DNA of 64,000 nt from an uncultured Mediterranea sp. GTDB lineage: Bacteria; Bacteroidota; Bacteroidia; Bacteroidales; Bacteroidaceae. A program made the translations under genes and the position numbers. The notes under the pieces are model-generated. The model had not been told where the DNA came from and did not search any database. It saw only the letters and a program-made list of their open reading frames with translations. Positions 32,332 to 41,452 of this stretch are shown here, one piece after another (positions within the stretch are counted from its first letter, which is position 1; every line of letters starts with the position of its first letter). The stretch is from positions 1 through 64,000 of the forward strand of contig NZ_CABUOL010000002.1 in the NCBI RefSeq assembly GCF_902493215.1. The letters run 5' to 3'.

Positions 32332-35025
32332 TTACCGTCCGCTTTCGGTTATCATTTGTTTGAGTTTGTTGTTCAGTTCATCGGCTTCCAGCAATTGTTC
32401 CAACGTGAGGTGCATGCGGTAGCGCCAATAGTGACGTGGGTTGGCCGGAACGTTGATGCGCTCCTCGGCAGCATTGGGATTGCGCAGCTGCCCGCTGATG
32501 GACATCCAGTCCTGAAAAGAAAGGATGCAGAGCATGGAGTTGCTGGCAAGATGGTTGCGCACCACTTCTTCACAGATTTCCGGACTGGCCGGACTTGGTG
32601 CGGTGCCGTAGTGTCCCAATGCATGGTTGTAATAGCGTTGGGTCTGCTGATGGTCTTCTTCCCACCAGCCGCGCAGGGTGGACATGTCGTGCGTGGAGAT
32701 GGTGCACACCGAACGGTAGGGGTACCATTCGGGATGGCCGAATTCCTGTGAAGGGTCTTTGGGCATGCGCTGTATCTCGAGCGATAGAATGCGGAGTTCG
32801 TTCATGACCCAGGCTACACAGGCGGGTATCATGCCGAGGTCTTCGCCACAAACCAGCATGCGCGTGGATTGGGTGAGCTGAGGCAGTTTCTTCATGGCCT
32901 GCTGCCCCCAGAAATCGTTGTGACGGTGGTAGTAGTACTGGTCGTAAAGACGGTTGAAGGCTGCCTTTTCCCAATCGTTCAGTGCACGGTAGATGTAGTC
33001 GTGCTGTACGCCGATACGGGGGTGATACTTGTTGGGATCATGACGGTCGGGGACAAACAGGACATCGCTGATGAGGGCATAAAGTCCGTCGCGTATCCAG
33101 ATGCTGTCGGCATCGGTCTTGCCGGCAAAATAGGCTTCGACCTTGCGTTGGGTATCGAACTCGGGGCGCATGCGGTATACTTCCCAGGTGTCGGTCGGCT
33201 CGATGAAGGTTTGCTTCACGTAGTCGGTATGGGGGCCGAACATCTGTCCCAGGAAATATTCGTGTATATAAGGCTTCAGGAAGAAGTCGCGCCGGAAATG
33301 CAGACCGTAGCTCTCGATTTCTTCGCGTGTCATGGGCAGGGCCGGTACAAATTGTCCCAGCAGGCCGTGAACGGCGTCCATCGGTATTTCCCAGATGCGG
33401 AAGAAGCCAAGAATATGGTCGATGCGGTAGGCATCGAAGTATTCGGACATCTTACGGAAACGCTTCATCCACCAGGCATAGCCGTCTTTTTCCATGACAT
33501 CCCAATTGTAGGTGGGGAAACCCCAGTTCTGGCCGTTGACCGAGAAATCATCAGGCGGTGCACCGGCCTGTCCGTTCAGGTTGAAGTAGTGGGGCTCTTT
33601 CCATGCTTCCACACTGTTGCGGCTGATGCCGATGGGAATATCACCTTTGAGTACGACTCCATTGGTGCGGGCATGTCGTGTAGCAGCCAGCAGCTGGCAG
33701 TGGAGCTGATACTGTATGTAATAGTAGATGGCGATATTCGGATATTCGGCTGCTTCCGGCTGGCATAGCTTGGCTATGTCTTCAGCGCAGTAAGTTGAGT
33801 ATTGGGGCCACTCACGGAAGTTGGGAGTGTGGTAAATGTCGCGCAGATAGCTGAATGCTGCATAGGGTTGCAACCACTCTTTGTTGGCTTCGAAGAAAGT
33901 CCGGAAGTCGTCCGACTGCAATACTTTTTCGCCTTCTTGGGCAAAAATCAGCCGGAAGTATTCCCACTTGACCTGGTTTACGGCTTCGTAGTCGATACTT
34001 GGAAGGGCATTCAGTTCCTTACGGCGTTGTTCGAAACGCGCCATCTGATCCGCATCCTTCAATTGCCCCAATTGGCGCAAGTCGGTATACATGGGGTGGA
34101 AGGCGTAGATGGAGATGCTGTTGTAGGGATAAGAATCTGTCCAGGTATGGGTCATGGTCGTGTCGTTGATGGGCAGTATCTGTACGACTTTCTGGCGGGT
34201 TAATACGGCCCAGTCAATCATGCGGGTCAGGTCACCGAAGTCGCCTACGCCGCAGCTTCCTTCAGAACGGAGCGAGAATACGGGGATAGCCGTACCGGCA
34301 CCTTTCCAGGCCGGCAGGTTGAAGAACACATAACGGTCACCGATGGCCAGTGTCTCGTCGGCTCCCAGTTTCGGGTCGGCCATATAGCGGTTCGGATTGT
34401 TTTCCCATGCTACAACACGTTTTTCTTTCTTGTTGTAAAGCACAAATTTATATTCCAGCGGGAAGGTCAGTCTGGAGGCATCTATCTCCACCTGCCATTC
34501 GGGAAAGTTGGCATCGCTCATAAGGACAGCCTTGTCCGGATTCCAGTTGCCTAACGCCTTGACGCTTCCGCAAATGGCCAGACAATGGTCGTTGTCTATA
34601 CAGGGAGCGTATGCCTTGATCAGCAATCCCTGCTTGTGGCTTTTGGGAGCTTCGGTCCGGTCGGGATGGGCCAGCAACGATTCTGTAAAGGCTGAGGTAT
34701 AGAAATACTGTTGTTCCGGAAGGAGCTTCCAACTATCTTCCAGCCGATACGTTTTTGAGGAATGGCCGGCCAGATAGAGGGTACGTGGCAAACCGTTCCA
34801 CTCGTTGCGGACAACCTCTCCGTTACGGCATACATGATAACTGTAGCGGACGATACCGGTTTCGGGCAGTTGGATTTCAACTTCCGATGTCCAGTGGATG
34901 CCGTCCACCGTGTGCAAGGCAAGCATCCGGCCTGCCTCGTTATTTCCAAGTTCGGGGATGGAACCTGATACTCTGATTTCTTCTCCCCAGTTGGTACGGT
35001 ACTCGATATTAAACGATAGTATCAT
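32332..35025 (-). CDS. malQ: 4-alpha-glucanotransferase, DPE2-like, with CBM20 domains
   Basis: 897 residues from ATG 35025 (MILSFNIEYRTNWGEE); a longer frame adds 13 residues of non-family sequence. Two starch-binding CBM20-like domains lie about 1-110 and 130-235. The GH77 catalytic domain follows: YFDAYRIDHILGFFRIWEIP carries the nucleophile Asp, and VCGEDLGMIP the acid Glu. The architecture matches plant DPE2 and Bacteroidetes MalQ. It disproportionates maltose/maltodextrins in the cytoplasm. The upstream gap holds a LacI-type palindrome (35126-35137). Confidence 0.95.
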   Translation of the reverse strand: MILSFNIEYRTNWGEEIRVSGSIPELGNNEAGRMLALHTVDGIHWTSEVEIQLPETGIVRYSYHVCRNGEVVRNEWNGLPRTLYLAGHSSKTYRLEDSWKLLPEQQYFYTSAFTESLLAHPDRTEAPKSHKQGLLIKAYAPCIDNDHCLAICGSVKALGNWNPDKAVLMSDANFPEWQVEIDASRLTFPLEYKFVLYNKKEKRVVAWENNPNRYMADPKLGADETLAIGDRYVFFNLPAWKGAGTAIPVFSLRSEGSCGVGDFGDLTRMIDWAVLTRQKVVQILPINDTTMTHTWTDSYPYNSISIYAFHPMYTDLRQLGQLKDADQMARFEQRRKELNALPSIDYEAVNQVKWEYFRLIFAQEGEKVLQSDDFRTFFEANKEWLQPYAAFSYLRDIYHTPNFREWPQYSTYCAEDIAKLCQPEAAEYPNIAIYYYIQYQLHCQLLAATRHARTNGVVLKGDIPIGISRNSVEAWKEPHYFNLNGQAGAPPDDFSVNGQNWGFPTYNWDVMEKDGYAWWMKRFRKMSEYFDAYRIDHILGFFRIWEIPMDAVHGLLGQFVPALPMTREEIESYGLHFRRDFFLKPYIHEYFLGQMFGPHTDYVKQTFIEPTDTWEVYRMRPEFDTQRKVEAYFAGKTDADSIWIRDGLYALISDVLFVPDRHDPNKYHPRIGVQHDYIYRALNDWEKAAFNRLYDQYYYHRHNDFWGQQAMKKLPQLTQSTRMLVCGEDLGMIPACVAWVMNELRILSLEIQRMPKDPSQEFGHPEWYPYRSVCTISTHDMSTLRGWWEEDHQQTQRYYNHALGHYGTAPSPASPEICEEVVRNHLASNSMLCILSFQDWMSISGQLRNPNAAEERINVPANPRHYWRYRMHLTLEQLLEADELNNKLKQMITESGR

Positions 35026-35045
35026 ATTATTAGATTTATAAAAAT

Positions 35046-35096
35046 AGCTGCAATGACTATGCAAGTATAGACAATTATCTTCATAGTCATGCAGCT
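35046..35096. repeat. Inverted repeat upstream of malQ
   Basis: AGCTGCAATGACTATG (35046-35061) and CATAGTCATGCAGCT (35082-35096) are inverted copies apart from one extra A. They enclose 20 bases with TATGCAAGTATAG-like motifs. The transcript could form a strong stem just before the start codon. Confidence 0.7.
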
Positions 35097-35125
35097 ATAT
35101 TTATGCAAGTGTTTCAAATTCCTAT

Positions 35126-35137
35126 GCAAACGTTTGT
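35126..35137. promoter_or_regulatory. LacI-type operator-like palindrome upstream of malQ
   Basis: GCAAACGTTTGT contains the perfect palindrome CAAACGTTTG (35127-35136), the usual form of LacI/GalR-family operators. It lies about 100 bases before malQ, just past the end of nrdJ. No LacI-type regulator is in the window. Confidence 0.45.
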
Positions 35138-35150
35138 GTTTGCCACATCC

Positions 35151-37688
35151 TTATCCGCAACGTGAAGCGCCGCAAGTCTTGCAGATGAGACAGCCTTCCT
35201 GGTAAACCAGTGTCTCGTTTCCGCAATTGGGGCATTTCTGGCCTTTGGCTTCGGTTCCGTCAAGGACATATTTCTTCAGTGCGCGTTCTACTCCGTTTTT
35301 CCAGGTATTGATGTTCTCGCTGTCGAGTTGCAGGGAGCCTACCAGCTTGATAACTTGCTCGATAGGCATCCGGTAGCGCAATACACCTGAAATCAGTTTG
35401 GCGTAGTTCCAGTATTCTTTGTTGAACTTTTCGGACAGTCCTTCGATGGTTACCTTGTAGCCGCGCTTGTTTTCGAACTGGAAGTCGTAGCGCTTGACGC
35501 CGTTTTCGTCCACGTTCTTGATGATATGGCCTGTCGTAACATTCTTTGGAAGGATGATACCTTCGTCGTCGTCCAGCACACCGGTGAAGATTTCGTAAGG
35601 ATGTCCGTTGAGCAGTCCGACAAAGGCTACCCATTTCTCTTTGTTGTTCTGGAAACGAACGACATCGGCATCCAGTACTTTCGGACGGGTCTCGACAATC
35701 GTAGGCGGCTTGCAGGGAGGTAAATCTTCTTTCTTGTCGCTCTTGGTGGAGATGAGTACTCCGGAACGCGAACCGTCGCGATAGACTGTACAGCCCTTGC
35801 ATCCCGAACGCCAGGCTTCTACATAGAGGCGGTTGACCAGATCTTCGTCTACGTTGTTGGGAAGGTTGATGGTAACGCTGATGGAATGGTCGACCCATTT
35901 CTGGATACGGCCCTGCATCTTGACTTTCATCAGCCAGTCAACGTCATTGGACGTCGCTTTGTAGTAAGGAGAGCGGGCTACCAGTTCGTCGATTTCTTCC
36001 TGGGTATAACGTTTGGCCGGGTTGAGGCCTTGTGCTTCCATCCAGGTAACAAATTTGGGATGGAACACAATATATTCTTCGAAAGCATCGCCAGTCTCGT
36101 CGACAAAGTCGATACGTACATTGGTGTCGTTGGGGTTTACTTTACGGCGACGTTTGTATACAGGCAGGAAGACAGGTTCGATACCTGAAGTCGTTTGGGT
36201 CATCAGACTGGTTGTACCGGTTGGAGCGATGGTCAGGCAGGCGATATTTCGACGGCCGTATTGAACCATGTCTTCGTATAGTTTGGGGTCGGCTTCGCGC
36301 AGACGTGCGATAAAGGGATTGTTCTTTTCGCGTTCGGCATCATAAATCTCAAAAGCACCTCTTTCCTTGGCCATTTCTACAGACGAACGGTATGCGCTGA
36401 GAGCAATGGTCTTGTGTACCTTTTCTGAGAATTCGGTTGCTTCTTCGGTTCCGTAGCGCAGATTCAGAGCTGCCAGCATGTCGCCTTCTGCTGTGATACC
36501 TACACCGGTACGTCGGCCCTGACCACTTTTCTTGTAGATCTTTTGCCACAACGTGCGCTCAGTCTCTTTGACTGAATCGCTTTCCGGGTCCGAATCAATC
36601 TTTTCCATAATCCGTTCAATCTTTTCCAATTCCAGATCGATGATGTCGTCCATGATGCGTTGGGCCAGGCTGACATGTTTCTGGAACAGATCGAAATCGA
36701 AATAGGCATCGGCCTTGAAGGGATTCACTACATAGGAATATAGGTTGATGGCCAACAGGCGGCATGAATCGTAAGGACAGAGAGGTATTTCACCACAAGG
36801 ATTGGTGGAAACTGTACGGTACCCCAGATCGGCATAACAGTCGGGTACCGATTCACGGATGATGGTGTCCCAGAACAGTACTCCCGGTTCGGCAGATTTC
36901 CATGCGTTATGCACTATCTTTTTCCAGAGAGTACTGGCGTCGATTTCTTTTTTGACCAGGGGATCGCTCGAATCGATAGGGTATTGTTGGACATAAGTGG
37001 TACCGTCGATAGCAGCCTGCATGAAGGCGTCGTCAATCTTGACCGATACGTTGGCGCCGGTCACCTTGCCTTCGGTCATCTTGGCATCGATAAATGCTTC
37101 CGAGTCCGGATGCTTGATAGATACGCTCAGCATCAGGGCACCGCGACGGCCATCTTGCGCTACTTCGCGGGTCGAGTTGGAATAACGTTCCATGAAAGGT
37201 ACCAATCCGGTGGACGTGAGAGCCGAATTTTTTACTGGAGAACCTTTGGGGCGGATGTGTGAAAGATCATGTCCGACTCCTCCGCGTCTTTTCATCAGCT
37301 GTACCTGTTCTTCGTCTATTTTGAAAATGGCTCCGTACGAATCGGCTTTACCGTCTACCCCAATCACAAAGCAGTTGGACAGAGAAGCTACCTGATAGTC
37401 GTTCCCGATACCGGTCATTGGGCTTCCTTGAGGTACAATGTACTTGAAGTGGTCCAACAGGTTGAACAGCTCTTCTGCGTTGAGTCCATTGGGGTATTTG
37501 GCTTCAATGCGGGCAATTTCGTTGGCAATACGCCAATGCATGTCTTCGGGGGACTTTTCGTAAATGTTCCCAAAAGAATCCTTGACCGCATATTTGTTTA
37601 CCCAAACTCTGGCGGCCAGTTCGTCACCTTGGAAGTATTGTAAAGATGCTTCGAAGGCTTCTTGGTAAGTGTAAGTTCTTCTTTCCAC
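35151..37688 (-). CDS. nrdJ: Adenosylcobalamin-dependent ribonucleotide reductase (class II)
   Basis: 845 residues. It reduces ribonucleotides to deoxyribonucleotides using a B12-generated radical. Visible motifs are GSPMTGIGNDYQVASLSNCF, STNPCGEIPLCPYDSC (active-site Cys/Glu region), APTGTTSLMTQTTSGIEPVF, and a GCKGCTVYRDGSRSGVL segment. The C-terminus is a zinc-ribbon-like CPNCG...CLICKTCGASRCG. Consistent with the NrdJ type without separate beta subunit. I see no cobalamin riboswitch upstream. Confidence 0.95.
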   Translation of the reverse strand: MERRTYTYQEAFEASLQYFQGDELAARVWVNKYAVKDSFGNIYEKSPEDMHWRIANEIARIEAKYPNGLNAEELFNLLDHFKYIVPQGSPMTGIGNDYQVASLSNCFVIGVDGKADSYGAIFKIDEEQVQLMKRRGGVGHDLSHIRPKGSPVKNSALTSTGLVPFMERYSNSTREVAQDGRRGALMLSVSIKHPDSEAFIDAKMTEGKVTGANVSVKIDDAFMQAAIDGTTYVQQYPIDSSDPLVKKEIDASTLWKKIVHNAWKSAEPGVLFWDTIIRESVPDCYADLGYRTVSTNPCGEIPLCPYDSCRLLAINLYSYVVNPFKADAYFDFDLFQKHVSLAQRIMDDIIDLELEKIERIMEKIDSDPESDSVKETERTLWQKIYKKSGQGRRTGVGITAEGDMLAALNLRYGTEEATEFSEKVHKTIALSAYRSSVEMAKERGAFEIYDAEREKNNPFIARLREADPKLYEDMVQYGRRNIACLTIAPTGTTSLMTQTTSGIEPVFLPVYKRRRKVNPNDTNVRIDFVDETGDAFEEYIVFHPKFVTWMEAQGLNPAKRYTQEEIDELVARSPYYKATSNDVDWLMKVKMQGRIQKWVDHSISVTINLPNNVDEDLVNRLYVEAWRSGCKGCTVYRDGSRSGVLISTKSDKKEDLPPCKPPTIVETRPKVLDADVVRFQNNKEKWVAFVGLLNGHPYEIFTGVLDDDEGIILPKNVTTGHIIKNVDENGVKRYDFQFENKRGYKVTIEGLSEKFNKEYWNYAKLISGVLRYRMPIEQVIKLVGSLQLDSENINTWKNGVERALKKYVLDGTEAKGQKCPNCGNETLVYQEGCLICKTCGASRCG

Positions 37689-38036
37689 GATATTATGTCC
37701 TTATTAGTATTAATTGTTCTTATTAGTAAATGGAGTAGAGGTTTTGCTTAAGGATAACAAATGATTTTGCAAATCTATGAATGTTTTTTTATTCGGCAAA
37801 ATAAATGGAGGCCTTTTTTTTACAGGAAGTGAAGTTTCTGATTTGATATGAGTATCTGTCTGTTTTATAGTGTTTTATTAAAAATGTATTTGCTTTAAGT
37901 TTGTCTAAAAGGAAAATTCTTGTTGATTTTCAAATATTGCGGAATGTCTGTTTGGAGAAGATCGAACTGAAGGTTTGCAGCTCTAAAGAGTGCGTTTTTG
38001 ATGAATCTTTTATATATTTGCCAGAAAAAAGATAGT
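37689..38036. other. Intergenic region upstream of nrdJ and the nitroreductase
   Basis: 348 AT-rich bases between divergent genes. Near nrdJ there is a direct repeat CTTATTAGTA (from 37700 and 37719). A -7-like TATATTTG (38013-38020) precedes the nitroreductase start by 16 bases. No gene, riboswitch or RNA recognised. Confidence 0.5.
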
Positions 38037-38771
38037 ATGGAAACCTTGAAACAGAGAAGAACAATCCGAAAGTATCAGCAGAAAGATATTCCTGCCGATT
38101 TGTTAAATGATTTGTTGGAAACGGCCTTCCGGGCTTCAACCGTTGGGAACATGCAGACCTACAGTGTGGTTGTGACACGTGATGCCGGGCGTAAGGCTAA
38201 GTTGGCACCGGCTCATTTTAATCAGCCAATGGTGACGGAAGCTCCTGTAGTGCTGACTTTTTGTATAGACTTGAACCGTTTCAGCAAATGGTGCCGGCAG
38301 AGGGCTGCCGAGCCTGGGTATGATAATTTCGAATGGTTTGTAACCGGAGCGGTAGACGCTCTTTTGGCGGCACAGACCTTTTGTGTGGCAGCCGAGGAAA
38401 AGGGACTGGGAATCTGTTACCTTGGTACGACAACCTATAACCCGCATCAGATTATTGAAATATTGGAGTTGCCGGAACTGGTTTTTCCTATAACGACTGT
38501 TACCGTGGGGTGGCCGGCTGAAAATCCGAACCAAGTGGACCGGTTGCCGCTGGAAGCTATTGTGCACGAGGAAGTGTACCACGACTATTCGGCCGAAGAT
38601 ATTGACAAGCTGTATGCTTACAAAGAATCTTTGCCTGAAAACCGTAAATTTGTGGAGGAGAACCATAAAGAAACATTGGCACAAGTCTTTACCGATGTGC
38701 GGTATACGAAAAAAGATGCAGAAGCAATGTCCGAATTGCTTTGGCAGACAATGAAAAAGCAGGGTTTTTGA
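38037..38771 (+). CDS. NfsA/FRP-like nitroreductase-family oxidoreductase
   Basis: 244 residues from ATG 38037 (METLKQRRTIRKY); an ATG 39 bases upstream lies before the -7 element. FMN-binding features are RRTIRKYQQKDI, ASTVGNMQTYS and GLGICYLGTTTYNPHQI. The length and C-terminal extension fit the NfsA-type flavoreductases using NADPH. Natural substrate unknown. The stop codon lies inside a bidirectional terminator shared with dnaA. Confidence 0.88.
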   Translation: METLKQRRTIRKYQQKDIPADLLNDLLETAFRASTVGNMQTYSVVVTRDAGRKAKLAPAHFNQPMVTEAPVVLTFCIDLNRFSKWCRQRAAEPGYDNFEWFVTGAVDALLAAQTFCVAAEEKGLGICYLGTTTYNPHQIIEILELPELVFPITTVTVGWPAENPNQVDRLPLEAIVHEEVYHDYSAEDIDKLYAYKESLPENRKFVEENHKETLAQVFTDVRYTKKDAEAMSELLWQTMKKQGF

Positions 38772-38784
38772 GCCCTGCTTTTTT
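38754..38784. terminator. Bidirectional terminator between nitroreductase and dnaA
   Basis: AAAAAGCAGGG (38754-38764) pairs with CCCTGCTTTTT (38773-38783) over 11 bases with an 8-base loop. A-tract on one side and T-tract on the other serve both converging genes. It overlaps the nitroreductase stop codon. Confidence 0.88.
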
Positions 38785-38791
38785 ATGAAAA

Positions 38792-40186
38792 CTATTGTTT
38801 CAGAGATTTCTGAATTTCTTCAAGTTCTGCAGAGAAGGGCTTGTTGACTTCTCTTAGCTCGCTGATTGTCTTGCAAGCATGAAGTACGGTGGCATGGTCC
38901 TTACCGCCAATCAGAGAACCTATCTTGGACGTTGAAAAGTCTGTATAGTTTTTTGCCAGATACATGGCTATCTGGCGGGCCTGTACCACATCTCTCTTTC
39001 TCGACTTGGAATGAATGGCATTGGTGTCGAGTCCGAAATGGCTGCACACTGCCTGGATAATGTTGTCTACCGTTATGGCCTTGTTTTCCGTATGCGAAAC
39101 TTTGCGTACGATTCTTTGGGCCAACTCCAAATCCACTTCTCTGTTGTATATGGTCGAATGGGCCATAATGGAAATAATGATGCCTTCCAGATCGCGGACG
39201 CTGTCGCTTACATTTTCAGCAATGTAGTTGATTACCTCGGGAGGGAACTGCAGACCGTCACGGCGTATCTTGTTGCGCAGGATGTCTTTGCGCAGCTCGA
39301 TGGTCGGTTTTTCCAATTCGGCTACCATACCCCATTTGAAACGGGTAATGAGTCGCTCTTCCATACCTTGCAGGAGCACAGGGGCACGATCGGAAGTCAG
39401 GATGAGCTGCTTGCCGTTCTGATGCAGGTGGTTGAAGATATGGAAAAAGGTGTTCTGTGTCTTGGTGACTCCTGCAAATTCCTGAATGTCATCAATGATA
39501 AGTACATCAATGGTTTGGTAGAAGTTGATGAAGTCGTTGGTCGTATTGTTGCGTACCGAGTCAGTATATTGCACCTGAAAGAGATGGGCTGAAACATACA
39601 ACACTCTCTTTTCCGGGTATAGTTCCTTGATTTTGGTACCGATGGCATTGGCCAAGTGGGTTTTGCCTACGCCTGAAGCTCCGTAAAAGAACAATGGATT
39701 AAAGATTGTTTTTGCCGGATTGAGTGCTACAGCTTCGGCTACACTGCGTGATAATTTGTTGCTTTCTCCTTCTATAAATGTATCAAAGTTGTAGTCCCTG
39801 TTCAAATGAGGGTCAAGTTCTGCTATTTGAGGAGTTTGAGGTATATTCTTCGTAACAACTTTTCGTGTAGGAAGAGCTGAAGAGGTTGCACCGGCATGAG
39901 TGGGCAAAGGTACAGCTGTGGGAGGGTTCTTTACAACCATCACACTATACATCAGTTTGGCACCTTCACCAAACACTTTATGAATTGTTTGTCGTAACAG
40001 ATCCAGGAATTTCTCTTCCAGAAACTCATAGAAGAACTGGCTCGGCACCTGAAGGTACAACGTATTGTCCTCAAATTTTAAGGGGACAATCGGGCAGAAC
40101 CAAGTCTTGTATGTCTGTTCAGGAACGTTGTCCCGGATGATGTCGAGGCACGCGTTCCATTTTCCGACATGATTGTTGTTACTCAT
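38792..40186 (-). CDS. dnaA: Chromosomal replication initiator
   Basis: 464 residues with the four DnaA domains: an N-terminal DnaB/DiaA-interacting part (WNACLDIIRDNVPEQTYKTWF), a variable linker (about 100-130), AAA+ with FYGASGVGKTHLANAIG and VLIIDDIQEFAG, and domain IV ending in the signature DHATVLHACKTI. It binds DnaA boxes and opens oriC. A perfect DnaA box lies 105 bases upstream (40291-40299), suggesting autoregulation. Confidence 0.98.
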   Translation of the reverse strand: MSNNNHVGKWNACLDIIRDNVPEQTYKTWFCPIVPLKFEDNTLYLQVPSQFFYEFLEEKFLDLLRQTIHKVFGEGAKLMYSVMVVKNPPTAVPLPTHAGATSSALPTRKVVTKNIPQTPQIAELDPHLNRDYNFDTFIEGESNKLSRSVAEAVALNPAKTIFNPLFFYGASGVGKTHLANAIGTKIKELYPEKRVLYVSAHLFQVQYTDSVRNNTTNDFINFYQTIDVLIIDDIQEFAGVTKTQNTFFHIFNHLHQNGKQLILTSDRAPVLLQGMEERLITRFKWGMVAELEKPTIELRKDILRNKIRRDGLQFPPEVINYIAENVSDSVRDLEGIIISIMAHSTIYNREVDLELAQRIVRKVSHTENKAITVDNIIQAVCSHFGLDTNAIHSKSRKRDVVQARQIAMYLAKNYTDFSTSKIGSLIGGKDHATVLHACKTISELREVNKPFSAELEEIQKSLKQ

Positions 40187-40532
40187 AACGGTTACTAATA
40201 CATTTATTAATTAAGCAAAACTTCTACGCTTGCAAAATTGGCAATCTTATTTGGAAAAAACAAATGCGTTTTTTCTTGCTTTTTTCAATGTGTGAATAAT
40301 CCCTTTACTTTCAGCTCTTTATATATATGCAGGTAAATGATACCTGGAGAAAGCAATTTGGATTTCTTGAAGCTCTTGATTACTAGTGTATTATGCTAGC
40401 TCTTGGATAGGTATTCTGTTTTTATTCCAGCTCATGGGAAATGTCTTTTAATGCTTTGAATACCTATCTTTTCGGGCATCTTTGGCTGATAAAGAACAAG
40501 CTTTGTTATTTAGACAATTTCTATATAGTCGA
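40187..40532. other. Hairpin-rich leader region upstream of dnaA
   Basis: 346 AT-rich bases between an MCE gene and dnaA on the same strand. It contains the DnaA box, a CAGGTA/TACCTG hairpin (40330-40346), and an 11-base perfect inverted repeat GATAGGTATTC (40406-40416) / GAATACCTATC (40458-40468). No coding frame is convincing. With only one DnaA box it is not obviously oriC. Confidence 0.55.
40291..40299 (-). promoter_or_regulatory. DnaA box upstream of dnaA
   Basis: Read on the minus strand it is TTATTCACA, a perfect match to TTATNCACA. Single copy, 105 bases from the dnaA start. Confidence 0.6.
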
Positions 40533-41426
40533 TTATTTGTCCTTTTTGCCAAAGAGGGAGAAATGAACGTATCGCTTGGGATGTGCCTGTAAGTCCTGAA
40601 GCAGACTTGCCGCATTGGCTGTGGTTGCATTCAGGTTGTTATAAAGTCCCGGATCGTTCAACAGCAGGCCTATGGTATTGTCTTTACTTGTCAATTTTTC
40701 TGTAATACTTCTTACATTGGCCAGTGTGGAGTCGACTTTCTCCATGGCAGCAGCATAATCAATCTGTTTCAGATTATTGGACATAACGATGAAGTTGTCT
40801 CCTAAGGTGTTCAATTTACCTGTCAGTTGTGGTATGTCGTTGCTCATAAGCGTTTGCAGTTGTTTACTGGTAGAAGCCAGACTGGCCGTCAGGTTCTGTA
40901 CATTCTGCAAGGTAGCCGGAATGGCAGGGCTGGCAAGTACCGCGTTGAGTGAAGTCAGGATAGAATCCAGCTTGGGCATCATTTTTTCTATTTGTGGAAC
41001 CATATTGGCCACTTTCTCCATCATGCCATTGTTCAGATTGCCAGGAATGGTGTCACCTATTTCATAGCGTTCCCGTGGATTGTTGGCCAGCAGCAGGTTC
41101 ATGCGCACTCCTCCCAGCATTTCGGCTGCCAGTTCGGCGCTGCTGCCTTTGGGAATCCGTAAATCGGGTTCCACATCGATTTCAGCCAATACATTTCCCG
41201 GATTGTCGTAGTCGTAGTATAATTCTCGGACAATGCCTACACGAAAGCCGTCAGCATACACGGGACTCGATTTGGTCAGTCCGTTTACATTGTTGAACTT
41301 GACGTAGAAGTAGCTGGCTGGCTTGAACATGTGGATTCCTTTCAGGTAATTGATGCCATAAACCAATAGACACAGTGCTATGATACCTGCAATACCTATT
41401 TTAACTTCTTTCGTAATATACTTCAT
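40533..41426 (-). CDS. MlaD/MCE-family lipid transport protein
   Basis: 297 residues. One N-terminal membrane helix (IGIAGIIALCLLVYGINYL), then the MCE domain (KFNNVNGLTKSSPVYADGFRVGIV, about 40-120), and a long helical tail (about 140-280) that would form a tunnel or coil. MCE proteins carry lipids between inner and outer membrane. It lies 26 bases after the amidase gene on the same strand; no MlaE/MlaF genes are adjacent. Confidence 0.9.
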   Translation of the reverse strand: MKYITKEVKIGIAGIIALCLLVYGINYLKGIHMFKPASYFYVKFNNVNGLTKSSPVYADGFRVGIVRELYYDYDNPGNVLAEIDVEPDLRIPKGSSAELAAEMLGGVRMNLLLANNPRERYEIGDTIPGNLNNGMMEKVANMVPQIEKMMPKLDSILTSLNAVLASPAIPATLQNVQNLTASLASTSKQLQTLMSNDIPQLTGKLNTLGDNFIVMSNNLKQIDYAAAMEKVDSTLANVRSITEKLTSKDNTIGLLLNDPGLYNNLNATTANAASLLQDLQAHPKRYVHFSLFGKKDK

Positions 41427-41452
41427 GATGATTTGTCTTTTTTATAGGGTTT

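Noticed and set aside
37689..37850. Cobalamin riboswitch upstream of nrdJ
   Set aside because: Looked for because the enzyme uses B12; no B12-box-like sequence or compatible fold seen.
40187..40532. oriC beside dnaA
   Set aside because: Only one DnaA box is visible and the region is short; not enough to call an origin.
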